DNA from: JBBSHJ01 sp038253135
Lineage (GTDB): Bacteria; Actinomycetota; Actinomycetes; Mycobacteriales; QHCD01
NCBI GenBank assembly: GCA_038253135.1
Contig: JBBSHJ010000018.1
Coordinates: forward strand, 1-41,792
DNA length: 41,792 nt
Direction of reading: 5' to 3'
The notes under the pieces are model-generated. The model was not told where the DNA came from, ran no database searches, and saw only the letters and a list, made by a program, of their open reading frames with translations. Shown here piece after piece: positions 31,727 to 39,127 of the stretch (the stretch's first letter is position 1; each line of letters opens with the position of its first letter). The translations under genes were made by a program, and so were the position numbers.

Positions 31727-32563
31727 GTGAGCATCGACCTGTCCGGGATCCCGATCCACAGCCAGAGCGCCGCGATCGGCTTCGGCATCCCCTACGCCGC
31801 CCTCAGTCTCGTCATCTGGTGGTTCGTCACGCCGGCGCTGATGCGGGCCAACGTGGCGATCTACCGCGCCGTGCTGTCGCCGACGCAGAGCCGCGCCGAG
31901 CTGACCAAGCGGGTCGAGACCCTGGTCGAGACCCGGCAGGAGACGGTCGACACCCAGGCCCAGGAGCTGCGCCGGATCGAGCGCGACCTGCACGACGGCG
32001 CGCAGGCCCGGCTGGTCGCCCTAGGCATGTCCCTGGGCCTCGCCGATCAGATGATGGAGCGCGACCCGGTCAAGGCCCGGGAGCTGCTGGCCGAGGCGCG
32101 CTCGACGAGCAGTCAGGCCCTGCAGGAGCTGCGCGACATCGTGCGCGGCATCCACCCGCCGGTGCTCGCCGACCGCGGCCTCGACGGCGCGGTCCGGGCG
32201 CTGGCGCTGGCCAACCCGCTGCCGACCCGGGCCGACATCGACATCCCGGTCCGCCTCGTCGCGCCGGTCGAGTCGGCGGCCTACTTTGCCATCGCCGAGG
32301 CGATGACCAACGTGATCAAGCACACCGACGCGACCACGTGCTGGGTCGATGCGAAGTACGCCCACGAGGCATTGACGATGACGGTGAGCGACGACGGCTC
32401 CGGTGGCGCCGATCCGGCGAAGGGCTCCGGCCTTGCGGGCATCGAGCGGCGGCTGGCCGCCTTCGACGGCACGTTGATGGTGAGCAGCCCCGCCGGCGGC
32501 CCGACGGTGGTGGCGATGCACCTGCCCTGCGAGCCGGCCGAGGCAGGCGCGCAGCGGTCGTAA
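31727..32563 (+). CDS. NarL-type sensor histidine kinase, N-terminally truncated
   Basis: 278 residues from GTG 31727. One membrane helix remains (GFGIPYAALSLVIWWFVTPALM), followed by a coiled region and the HisKA_3 dimerisation box RRIERDLHDGAQARLVALGMSLGLA with the phospho-accepting His, then an ATPase domain (EAMTNVIKHTDA N box, DDGSGG, KGSGLAGIERR G box). Kinases of this kind usually have a larger multi-helix sensor domain; it has been lost at the ISAzo13 junction about 30 bp upstream. The catalytic core is intact but signal input and the promoter are probably gone. Partner is the broken regulator downstream. Confidence 0.82.
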   Translation: MSIDLSGIPIHSQSAAIGFGIPYAALSLVIWWFVTPALMRANVAIYRAVLSPTQSRAELTKRVETLVETRQETVDTQAQELRRIERDLHDGAQARLVALGMSLGLADQMMERDPVKARELLAEARSTSSQALQELRDIVRGIHPPVLADRGLDGAVRALALANPLPTRADIDIPVRLVAPVESAAYFAIAEAMTNVIKHTDATTCWVDAKYAHEALTMTVSDDGSGGADPAKGSGLAGIERRLAAFDGTLMVSSPAGGPTVVAMHLPCEPAEAGAQRS

Positions 32564-32630
32564 GTGCGGCGATCGGGGCCATCCGGCAGAATCGGTCGGG
32601 TCGCTTCCGGATCGACCGAACGGGGACCGC

Positions 32631-33275
32631 GTGCGGGTAGTGATCGCCGAGGATCTCGCCCTGCTTCGGGACGGCCTGATCCGCCTGCTCGCAGCCAATG
32701 ACTGCGAGGTCGTCGAGGCGGTGGACAACGGGCCCGCCCTGGTGCGGGCGCTCGTGTCCCACCGCCCCGACGCGGCCGTGGTCGACGTACGCCTCCCACC
32801 GACCTTCACCGACGAGGGTCTGCGGGCGGTGCTGGAGGCCAGGCGGCAGGTCCCCGGGCTCCCGGTGCTGGTGCTCTCGCAGTACGTCGAGCACCTCTAC
32901 GCCAACGAGCTGCTCGCCGACAACACCGGTGGCGTCGGCTACCTGCTCAAGGACAGCGTCTCCAACATCGGTCAGTTCATCGAGAGCGTCCGCGACGTCG
33001 CCGCCGGCGGCACCAAGCTCGACCCGGACGTCGTCCGGCAGCTGTTCGCCCGCCAGGCCCGCAACAAACCGATCCAGCAGCTCACTCCGCGGGAGCGGGA
33101 GGTGCTCGAGCTGATGGCCGAGGGCCGGTCGAACGCCGCCATCGCCGGGCGGATGTTCATCACCTAGAAGGCGGTCAGCAAGCACACGAACTCGATCTTC
33201 GCCAAGCTCAGCCTCACCCAGTCCGATGACGACAACCGCCGGGTGCTCGCCGTCTTGAAGTTCCTGAACCAATAG
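32631..33275 (+). pseudogene. NarL/LuxR-type response regulator with in-frame TAG
   Basis: The receiver domain is complete: MRVVIAEDLALLRDGL, phospho-acceptor Asp in AAVVDVRLPP, GYLLKDSV. The LuxR HTH starts (LTPREREVLELMAEGRSNAAIAGRMFIT), is interrupted by TAG at 33165-33167, and continues in the same frame as KAVSKHTNSIFAKLSL to a stop at 33273-33275. A single-base change (GAG to TAG at a usually Glu/Gln position) explains it. Without readthrough the protein ends at 178 residues and lacks the DNA-recognition helix. Together with the cut kinase this shows a decaying two-component system. Confidence 0.85.
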
Positions 33276-33305
33276 CGTTCCTGAACCAAGAAAGTTCCTG
33301 ACCCA
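33260..33305. repeat. Three direct repeats, 17-bp period
   Basis: GTTCCTGAACCA occurs at 33260 and 33277, and GTTCCTGACCCA at 33294. The core GTTCCTGAAC is itself palindromic (GTTC/GAAC). The first copy lies inside the end of the response regulator frame; the array ends 58 bp before the aldo/keto reductase ATG. It could be a multi-site operator for that gene or slippage duplication. Confidence 0.65.
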
Positions 33306-33363
33306 GGGGCCGGGCACGGTTGCCCCGTCGGGCCGCCGACTCGACCCGGATAGGGTATGTTCC

Positions 33364-34167
33364 ATGGCTGAATCCCCCACCACCCCATCCAGCGACCAGC
33401 CGACCGCGAACCTGAGCAACGGCGCGCAGGTCCCGCTGCTCGGCTTCGGCACGTGGCAGCTGCGCGAGAAGGAGTGCTACGACGCCGTGCGGTCCGCGCT
33501 CGACGTCGGCTACCGGCACCTCGACACGGCCACCGGATACGAGAACGAGGAACAGGTCGGCCGGGCCATCCGCGACAGCGGGCTGGATCGCTCCGAGGTC
33601 TTCATCACCACAAAGCTGCCGCCGGAGAACGCCGGCAAGGAAGCCGAGACCCTCGCGGCGAGCCTGCGCAACCTCGGCGTCGACTACGTCGACCTGTGGC
33701 TCATCCACTGGCCCCCGACCGGCGAGGCGGGCGTCGAGACGTGGCGGGAGTTCCTCGCCCTGCAAGGTGAGAGCAAGACCCGGGCGATCGGCGTCAGCAA
33801 CTACAGTACCGAGCAGGTCGACGAGCTGATCGATGCCACCGGCGTCGCGCCCGCCGTCAACCAGATCCGCTGGGCACCGGCGCTCTTCGACAAGGCCCGC
33901 GCCGATCACCTCAAGGACAGGGGTGTTGCCCTCGAGGGCTACAGCCCGTTCCGGGCGAGCGACCTCGACGATGAGGCGTTGACGACCATCGCCGACACGC
34001 ACAACGCCTCGGTCCCCCAGGTCATCCTGCGGTGGCACCTCGAGCACGAATACATCGCCATCCCGAAATCGGCCAAGCCCGAGCGCATCAAGGCCAACTT
34101 CGACGTGTTCGGCTTCTCCCTCACACCCGATGAGGTCGCCACGATCGACGCGCTCTCGACAATCTGA
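33364..34167 (+). CDS. Aldo/keto reductase
   Basis: 267 residues, the normal length of an NADPH-dependent AKR barrel. Catalytic tetrad visible: Asp in YRHLDTATGYENE, Tyr in the same segment, Lys in VFITTKLPP, His in DLWLIHWPP. GVSNYSTEQVDEL and the cofactor-phosphate loop IPKSAKPERIKANFDVF are also typical. Reduces small aldehydes/ketones. Closest in type to the bacterial 2,5-diketogluconate reductase-like group; true substrate unknown. Preceded by the 17-bp repeats. Confidence 0.93.
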   Translation: MAESPTTPSSDQPTANLSNGAQVPLLGFGTWQLREKECYDAVRSALDVGYRHLDTATGYENEEQVGRAIRDSGLDRSEVFITTKLPPENAGKEAETLAASLRNLGVDYVDLWLIHWPPTGEAGVETWREFLALQGESKTRAIGVSNYSTEQVDELIDATGVAPAVNQIRWAPALFDKARADHLKDRGVALEGYSPFRASDLDDEALTTIADTHNASVPQVILRWHLEHEYIAIPKSAKPERIKANFDVFGFSLTPDEVATIDALSTI

Positions 34168-34203
34168 TCGTCGTGCCTGTCTGATGATGGCGCTGGTCTG
34201 AGC

Positions 34204-34836
34204 ATGGAGTTCGCCGACGTCGTACGCCGTCGCCGGATGGTTCGGGCGTATGACCCGCACCGTCCGGTGCCGCCGGCGCCGACGCGGCGGCTGCTCGAGC
34301 ATGCCGTCCGGGCGCCCAGCGCCGGGTTCAGCCAGGGCTGGGACTTCCTGGTCCTGCGGTCGGCGGCCGACCGGGAGGCGTTCTGGGCGGCGACCGCGGA
34401 GGTGGAGCCCGACGGAGACGAGGCCGATCCCTGGCTGCGGGGACTCGCGACGGCTCCGCTGCTGATCGTGTGCCTGTCGAACCGTGACGCCTACCTCGAC
34501 CGATACGCCGCACCGGACAAGGGCTGGATCGATCGCGACGAGGCGCGGTGGCCGGTGCCCTACTGGGATGTCGACACCGGCATGGCCGCGCTGCTGATGC
34601 TGCTGACCGCGGTCGACGAGGGGCTGGCCGGCTGCTTCTTCGGCGTACCGCCGGACCGGCACGACGCGCTCCGCTCGGCCTTCGACATCCCCGCGAGCCG
34701 CATGCCCGTGGGCGTGGTCAGCGTCGGCTACGCCGCGCCCGACCGGCGCTCGCCGAGCCTGAAGCGCGGCCGCCGCCCGGTGAGCGATGTCGCGCACGAT
34801 GGCCGGTTCGGCCGCCCCTTCGCACTCGGCGAATGA
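34204..34836 (+). CDS. Nitroreductase family protein
   Basis: 210 residues. MEFADVVRRRRMVRAYDP, then LLEHAVRAPSAGFSQGWDFLVL are the FMN-phosphate-binding opening of nitroreductases; DTGMAALLMLLTAVDEGLAGCFFGVPPDR and MPVGVVSVGYAAPDRRSPSLKRGRRP complete the fold. FMN-dependent reduction of nitro groups, quinones or related electrophiles using NAD(P)H. 36 bp downstream of the aldo/keto reductase on the same strand, so probably one transcript. Confidence 0.9.
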   Translation: MEFADVVRRRRMVRAYDPHRPVPPAPTRRLLEHAVRAPSAGFSQGWDFLVLRSAADREAFWAATAEVEPDGDEADPWLRGLATAPLLIVCLSNRDAYLDRYAAPDKGWIDRDEARWPVPYWDVDTGMAALLMLLTAVDEGLAGCFFGVPPDRHDALRSAFDIPASRMPVGVVSVGYAAPDRRSPSLKRGRRPVSDVAHDGRFGRPFALGE

Positions 34837-34873
34837 CGGCCGCACCCGAGGATGCGTTACGCGCCACGGCATT

Positions 34874-35329
34874 TCAGGGCGTGTAGCGCTCTACCAGAGA
34901 GCCGATCCAGCCGCGCGCGTCGACGGTCATCGTGCCGAATCCGACATAGTGCTTGGCGATCCGGCCGAGAAAGGCATTCGGCCCGCACGTGCGGGTGCCG
35001 TTGCCGTGCTTGTCGATCGTGAGGTCCTGGCTCGCCGGACAGTAGGTGACCGCGCTGCGGATGTTCGCGGTCGCCTCGACGTAAAAGGTGCGCCGGATGC
35101 CGGTGAAGGCGAAATGCCCACCGTCCGTGCCGCCGGAAACCCACTGGGCATTCTTGACCGTCAGCCCGGTCCCGAGCTTGTAAGAGACGGGCAGCACGTA
35201 CGACGTCGATCTCGCCTGAACCCTTTGCGGTGCGGGCAGCGCTGCATCGGCTGCCGCCGCGGTGAGCCCGGCTGCCGCGGCTACGGCTCGTGCAACCGAC
35301 GAGACCCGGACGGCGATCGTGCGATTCAT
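34874..35329 (-). CDS. Small secreted protein of unknown function
   Basis: About 151 residues from ATG 35329, which has AAGGAG at a good distance (an ATG 6 bp earlier is too close). A signal peptide is evident (MNRTIAVRVSSVARAVAAAAGLTAAAADA). The mature part is small and probably beta-rich (YKLGTGLTVKNAQWVSGG, RRTFYVEATANIRS) with two Cys (TYCPAS, TRTCGP) that may form a disulfide. No family recognised. Convergent with the nitroreductase gene. Confidence 0.65.
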   Translation of the reverse strand: MNRTIAVRVSSVARAVAAAAGLTAAAADAALPAPQRVQARSTSYVLPVSYKLGTGLTVKNAQWVSGGTDGGHFAFTGIRRTFYVEATANIRSAVTYCPASQDLTIDKHGNGTRTCGPNAFLGRIAKHYVGFGTMTVDARGWIGSLVERYTP

Positions 35330-35353
35330 CCCCATGGCTCCTTGGCGGAACGA

Positions 35354-35395
35354 GTGGCGGTGTCCCGCCACCTGTGAGACGCCGGATCGGCGTCT
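35354..35395. repeat. Two consecutive hairpins in the leader of a secreted-protein gene
   Basis: GTGGCGG/CCGCCAC (35354-35371, 4-nt loop) is followed directly by AGACGCCG/CGGCGTCT (35377-35395, 3-nt loop). Both lie just upstream of the minus-strand secreted-protein gene, so they may be in its 5' leader. I see no match to a riboswitch class I know. Confidence 0.5.
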
Positions 35396-35512
35396 GGTTG
35401 TCCGCCCTTGCCGGTGTGAGAAACGCTGATCCGAGTCCTGACCGTGCGGGCGAACTCCGCGGCGTCAGGACGCCTTCACGCCGGGTGCGCCTGTGCCCCC
35501 TGAGATAGGGCA

Positions 35513-35572
35513 GTGGCCCTTTCTGCCCTGCGACGCGGGGGTGTGGCCCGTTCTGCTCTGCGAGAGGGGCAG
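35513..35572. repeat. Imperfect tandem repeat, 30-bp period
   Basis: Two units, each starting GTGGCCC and containing TTCTGC(C/T)CTGCGA and a G-run, lie at 35513 and 35543; part of a third follows. They lie in the 340-bp gap (35330-35668) between the secreted-protein gene and the phosphotransferase gene, which holds no gene. Confidence 0.5.
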
Positions 35573-35668
35573 TGCCGGAGCGATCGGCCAGGTTCACGGC
35601 TGCGAGGCGCCGTCCGGCGGGCCAGGTGACGGCCCGGCTCGCGAAGCGCTCGAGTTACTCTGCGTCGG

Positions 35669-36598
35669 CTATTTGAGTAGGCGCGCGAGGAGAATCCGTA
35701 GTTGTTTTTCGATCGTGCCGCGCACGTGCGGCGGCAGATTCAGAGCCTGCACGAGCAGCCACAAAATCGCGTGCGTGGCCAGCCGTTCGCGCTCGTGCGG
35801 CCGTTCCAATCCCGCCGCGCGAATGGATGACGATTCGAGCACGAGCCGGCTCAGCCCCGGTGCCCGCAGACCCTTTTCCGCCTCGGTGAGCGGGCTCAGA
35901 TCCGGATCGTCTCCGGAGAACCGGATCAAGGCATCAAGCTCTTGGTCGGCCGCCGCCGGTCGAGCTCCTTCGAAATCGAGGAAGCCGGTAAGTCGACTCC
36001 CCTCGAGAAGAATGTTGGTCGCGTGCAGATCGGTGTGCGCCAACACCATCCGGTCACCGGAAAAGACGGGCCGGACCGCGAGCAGCGCGGCGGCGAGGTC
36101 GTCGAGCAGTCCGTGGTCGAGAATTCCGCGCGTGGCGTCGATGAGGAGGCCGGACCGGTCGGGTGGAGCGTGATACAAGTCCGCCGGTCGGGATTCGAGC
36201 GCGTCGGTGAGCCACGGGTTGCCGAATGTCTCGGGCCGCGGCGTCGCGTGGAGCGCGCCGATGCCGGCGGCTATCTCATCGGCCACCCGGGCGCGCGCCG
36301 TCTGGTCCAGGTCGGGCCAGACCTGGCTCAACGGCGCGCCGGGAAGGCGCTGCAGCACCAGCCAATCGCGGCCGTCGGTGCGACCGTCCGCCACCGGTAC
36401 GGGGTGGGGGACGTCGGCCGACAGGGCGGCGAGCACGCGCCGCTCGTGGCGGAGCGAATCGCGGAACCTCCCCGTCCCGATCTTGACGACGTACCGGCGC
36501 CCGAGCCAGACCTCGTTCGCCGCGCTGGCGGCCCGGGTCAGCCGATCGTCGCAGAGACCGGCAGAACGCAACGCCCGCGCGAGCAGGGCGTCTGGCAT
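35669..36598 (-). CDS. Aminoglycoside phosphotransferase-like kinase (APH family)
   Basis: 309 residues with the protein-kinase-like APH fold. The ATP-binding Lys is in RRYVVKIGTG, the hinge in WLVLQRLPGAPL, the catalytic loop is LAHTDLHATNILLEG (HxDxxxxN, Brenner motif) and the metal-binding Asp is in GFLDFEGA. Family members phosphorylate antibiotics, sugars, choline-like alcohols or homoserine; nothing here points to one. Starts 3 bp after the SDR stop on the same strand, so the pair is probably one transcript. Confidence 0.87.
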   Translation of the reverse strand: MPDALLARALRSAGLCDDRLTRAASAANEVWLGRRYVVKIGTGRFRDSLRHERRVLAALSADVPHPVPVADGRTDGRDWLVLQRLPGAPLSQVWPDLDQTARARVADEIAAGIGALHATPRPETFGNPWLTDALESRPADLYHAPPDRSGLLIDATRGILDHGLLDDLAAALLAVRPVFSGDRMVLAHTDLHATNILLEGSRLTGFLDFEGARPAAADQELDALIRFSGDDPDLSPLTEAEKGLRAPGLSRLVLESSSIRAAGLERPHERERLATHAILWLLVQALNLPPHVRGTIEKQLRILLARLLK

Positions 36599-36601
36599 CG
36601 C

Positions 36602-37366
36602 TCAGCCCCGCCCGACGTAGGGCATTCCCGCGGCGAGAATGGTCACGTCGCTGATGGTGACGCCCGGCGGCAGCGTCGCAATATGCGCGACCAGTCGTCC
36701 GACCTCGGCAACGTCGAATGTCGGCTCGGCGCGCATGCTCCCGTCGGCCTGCGGCACCCCGGCCGACATCCTGCTGGTCATGTCGGTGCCGGCGTTGCCG
36801 ATATCGAGCTGGCAGCAAGAGATGCCGTACTTACGCCCGTCGAGCTCGGTCTGCTTGGCGAGCCCGGCGACGGCATGCTTCGAGGCGGTGTACGCCGCCG
36901 ATCCCGGCCGCGGCCGGTGGGCCGAGATCGAGCCGTTGTTGATGATCCGGCCGCCGTGCGGCGTCTGCGCGCGCATCAGCCGCATCGCCTCGCGGGTGCA
37001 CAGGAAGGTTCCGAGCACGTTCGTCGCCATCACCTCGGCGAAGCGATCCGCGGGCACGTCCGGCAGGTCGGCGGCCGGCGCACCGGTCCCGGCGTTGTTC
37101 ACCAGCACGTCGAGACGACCCCATGCCGTACGCACCTGCTCGAACGCGGCCACCACGTCCGCCTCGCTCGCCACGTCGCCGACGAGCACGAGCGATCCGG
37201 GGCCCAGCACCTCGGCGGTCTCGTCTAGGAAACCGCGCCGCCGTCCGGTCACCGCTACCGCGAAGCCGGCGGCGGCGAGCGCGGTGGCGATCGCGCGGCC
37301 GACCCCGCTGCCGCCACCGGTCACCAGAGCGGTACGCCGTCCCTGCGCGGCCGATGCTGTCGTCAC
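36602..37366 (-). CDS. Short-chain dehydrogenase/reductase (SDR)
   Basis: 254 residues from GTG 37366. TALVTGGGSGVGRAIATALAAAGF is the NAD(P)-binding TGxxxGxG motif, VLVNNAG follows, and the catalytic Ser-Tyr-Lys is in NNGSISAHRPRPGSAAYTASKHAVAG. The start is supported by TAGAGT 7 bp before the GTG, the layout of a leaderless promoter; a longer upstream frame has no support. Substrate unknown. Upstream partner of the phosphotransferase gene. Confidence 0.9.
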   Translation of the reverse strand: MTTASAAQGRRTALVTGGGSGVGRAIATALAAAGFAVAVTGRRRGFLDETAEVLGPGSLVLVGDVASEADVVAAFEQVRTAWGRLDVLVNNAGTGAPAADLPDVPADRFAEVMATNVLGTFLCTREAMRLMRAQTPHGGRIINNGSISAHRPRPGSAAYTASKHAVAGLAKQTELDGRKYGISCCQLDIGNAGTDMTSRMSAGVPQADGSMRAEPTFDVAEVGRLVAHIATLPPGVTISDVTILAAGMPYVGRG

Positions 37367-37462
37367 ACCGGTAACTCTAGGGTTCGCCTGCGCTCCACTC
37401 GGGCGCACCCACTCGGGCCGACAATGCCGCCGGGGTGCGACGCGCGCCTGCTCGGCCGCTAG

Positions 37463-37651
37463 CGCGATCGCCTCGCCGATCACGGCATCGACTATCCCGA
37501 ACGGCTGGCCGGGTGGGATTTCCGCCAGGCGATGCGTACGGCGTTGCTGCAGTCGGTGCTGCAGGACTCGATGCGATGGTGCACCCGCAACGCCGCCGTC
37601 CTGCGCGCGGCCACCGCGGGCTTCGGCGAGTCCGGGCCGGCTATCGGGTAG
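37463..37651 (+). pseudogene. C-terminal fragment of an unidentified protein
   Basis: A 62-codon open stretch without an upstream start reads LADHGIDYPERLAGWDFRQA, then MRTALLQSVLQDSMRWCTRN and stops at 37649-37651. The amino acid pattern looks protein-like rather than random, but the frame is closed directly upstream (TAG 37460-37462). It overlaps the end of ndh by 11 bp. Probably the tail of a degraded gene; no family recognised. Confidence 0.3.
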
Positions 37652-38930
37652 CGCCGTCCGGACGGTGCGGCCGGCCCGGGTTGTCCCCCACGATGGCGTT
37701 GTGGCCGCGGTTCCAGAACAGGTATTTCGCGCCGAGGTTGACCATCGTCGCCAGGCGATTGCGCCCGCCGAGCAGGTAGAACAGGTGCACCACGATCCAG
37801 ATCACCCAGGCGATGAAACCGGTGAGCGACGGGCCCCGGTGGATCTCGGCGACCGCCGAGCTGCGGCCGATCGTCGCCAGCGATCCCTTGTCGTGGTATC
37901 TGAAGCGGTCGACCTGCTTGCCGTCGAGTCCTGCCTTGAGCAAGGCGGCGACATACTTGCCGCCCTGCATGGCCGGCTGGGCGAGCTGCGGGAGCGCGCG
38001 ATCGCCGTCCTCGACGGAGACGTCACCGATGGCGAAGATGTTGTCGAAACCCTGCACGCGCAGGTGGTCGTCGACCTTGATCCGGTGGCCCCGGCCCTGG
38101 GGAAGATCCCATTTCTGGATGGAGTCGTGGGTCGTCACGCCCGAGGCCCAGACGACGAGCCCGGCGGCGATGAAATTGCCCTCGCCGTCCACCACGCCGT
38201 CCGGGCGGACCTCCTTGACCGTGGTGTTGAGCGCCAGGTCCACTCCACGCTTGCGCAGCGACGTCTTCGCATACTCCTGAAGCCTGGGTTTGAATGGACC
38301 GAGCAGCGTCGGCAGCATCTCGATGAGGGTCAGGTGCACGCGTTTCGTGTCGATCTCGGGATAGGTCACCGGCATGTCGTTGTTGCGCATCTCGGCCAGC
38401 GCGCCCGCCATCTCCACGCCGGTCGCGCCGCCGCCCACGATGACCAGCCGCAGGTCCGTCGGCTCGCCCTTGGCCGCCGTCTCCAGGCGGTTCTGGATCG
38501 CGTCGCGGACGGCCAGCGCCTGCGAGCGGGTGTAGAGGGGCAGCGCATGCTCGGCCGCCCCTGGTATGCCGAAGAAGTTTGCGGTGACGCCGGTGGCGAT
38601 CACCAGGTAGTCGTAATCGAGGGTCCCGCCGTCGGCCAGGCTCACCGTGTTACTCGCGTGGTTCAGACCGACGACGCTCGCATTGACGACCCGCACGTTC
38701 GTCTGCCGCGAGCGGATGGCACGCAAGAACCACGTGATGTCGCCCGGATTCAGGGTTGCCGTGGCGACTTGGTACAGCAGCGGCTGGAACGTGTTGTACA
38801 TGTGCCGGTCGACGAGCGTGAGGTCGACGTCGGCGCCGCGCAACGCCCGCACGGCGCTCAGCCCGCCGAAGCCGCCGCCGATGACCACGACACGCGGCCT
38901 TCCTGACCGGTCCGGGTTGCGCTGAGCCAC
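37641..38930 (-). CDS. ndh: Type II NADH dehydrogenase (NDH-2)
   Basis: 429 residues. Two Rossmann motifs: RVVVIGGGFGGLSAVRAL (FAD) and LRLVIVGGGATGVEMAGALAEM (NADH). FQPLLYQVATATLNPGDI is the NDH-2 signature region and DNIFAIGDVSVEDG the C-terminal FAD contact; GFIAWVIWIVVHLFYLLGGRNRL is the membrane-associating helix near the C-terminus. It passes electrons from NADH to menaquinone without pumping protons at the inner face of the membrane. GTG start with AAGG upstream. Confidence 0.94.
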   Translation of the reverse strand: MAQRNPDRSGRPRVVVIGGGFGGLSAVRALRGADVDLTLVDRHMYNTFQPLLYQVATATLNPGDITWFLRAIRSRQTNVRVVNASVVGLNHASNTVSLADGGTLDYDYLVIATGVTANFFGIPGAAEHALPLYTRSQALAVRDAIQNRLETAAKGEPTDLRLVIVGGGATGVEMAGALAEMRNNDMPVTYPEIDTKRVHLTLIEMLPTLLGPFKPRLQEYAKTSLRKRGVDLALNTTVKEVRPDGVVDGEGNFIAAGLVVWASGVTTHDSIQKWDLPQGRGHRIKVDDHLRVQGFDNIFAIGDVSVEDGDRALPQLAQPAMQGGKYVAALLKAGLDGKQVDRFRYHDKGSLATIGRSSAVAEIHRGPSLTGFIAWVIWIVVHLFYLLGGRNRLATMVNLGAKYLFWNRGHNAIVGDNPGRPHRPDGATR

Positions 38931-39093
38931 GGGCCTTGCTTAGCACACCCCTCTCCGGTCCGGTCGACCCGCGCCTCGCCGTCGCGATGTCGGTGCCCGA
39001 GCGCTTGCCGGCCACCGCTGGCCGGGTTCGGTCATCCCGGCGGCCACACGCGGGCCGATTGGCCGTTCACACGCGGCGTTCGGCCGAAACCCT

Positions 39094-39107
39094 TTACAAC
39101 GTTGCAA
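39094..39107. promoter_or_regulatory. LacI-family operator-like palindrome
   Basis: TTACAACGTTGCAA is a near-perfect palindrome around CG (one mismatch) of the TTRCAACGTTGYAA type bound by LacI-family sugar regulators, 20 bp before the GH43 ATG. The regulator gene is not in the window. Confidence 0.6.
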
Positions 39108-39127
39108 GCATTGGCTAGGACGGCCAC

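Noticed and set aside
31430..32640. Continuation of the HEPN-like frame to 32640
   Set aside because: After ~31430 the frame runs antisense to ISAzo13 and out of frame through the kinase gene; only the first ~250 codons look real.
36639..38906. 755-codon plus-strand ORF over the SDR and ndh genes
   Set aside because: Antisense to two well-supported enzymes; composition typical of reverse-frame shadows.
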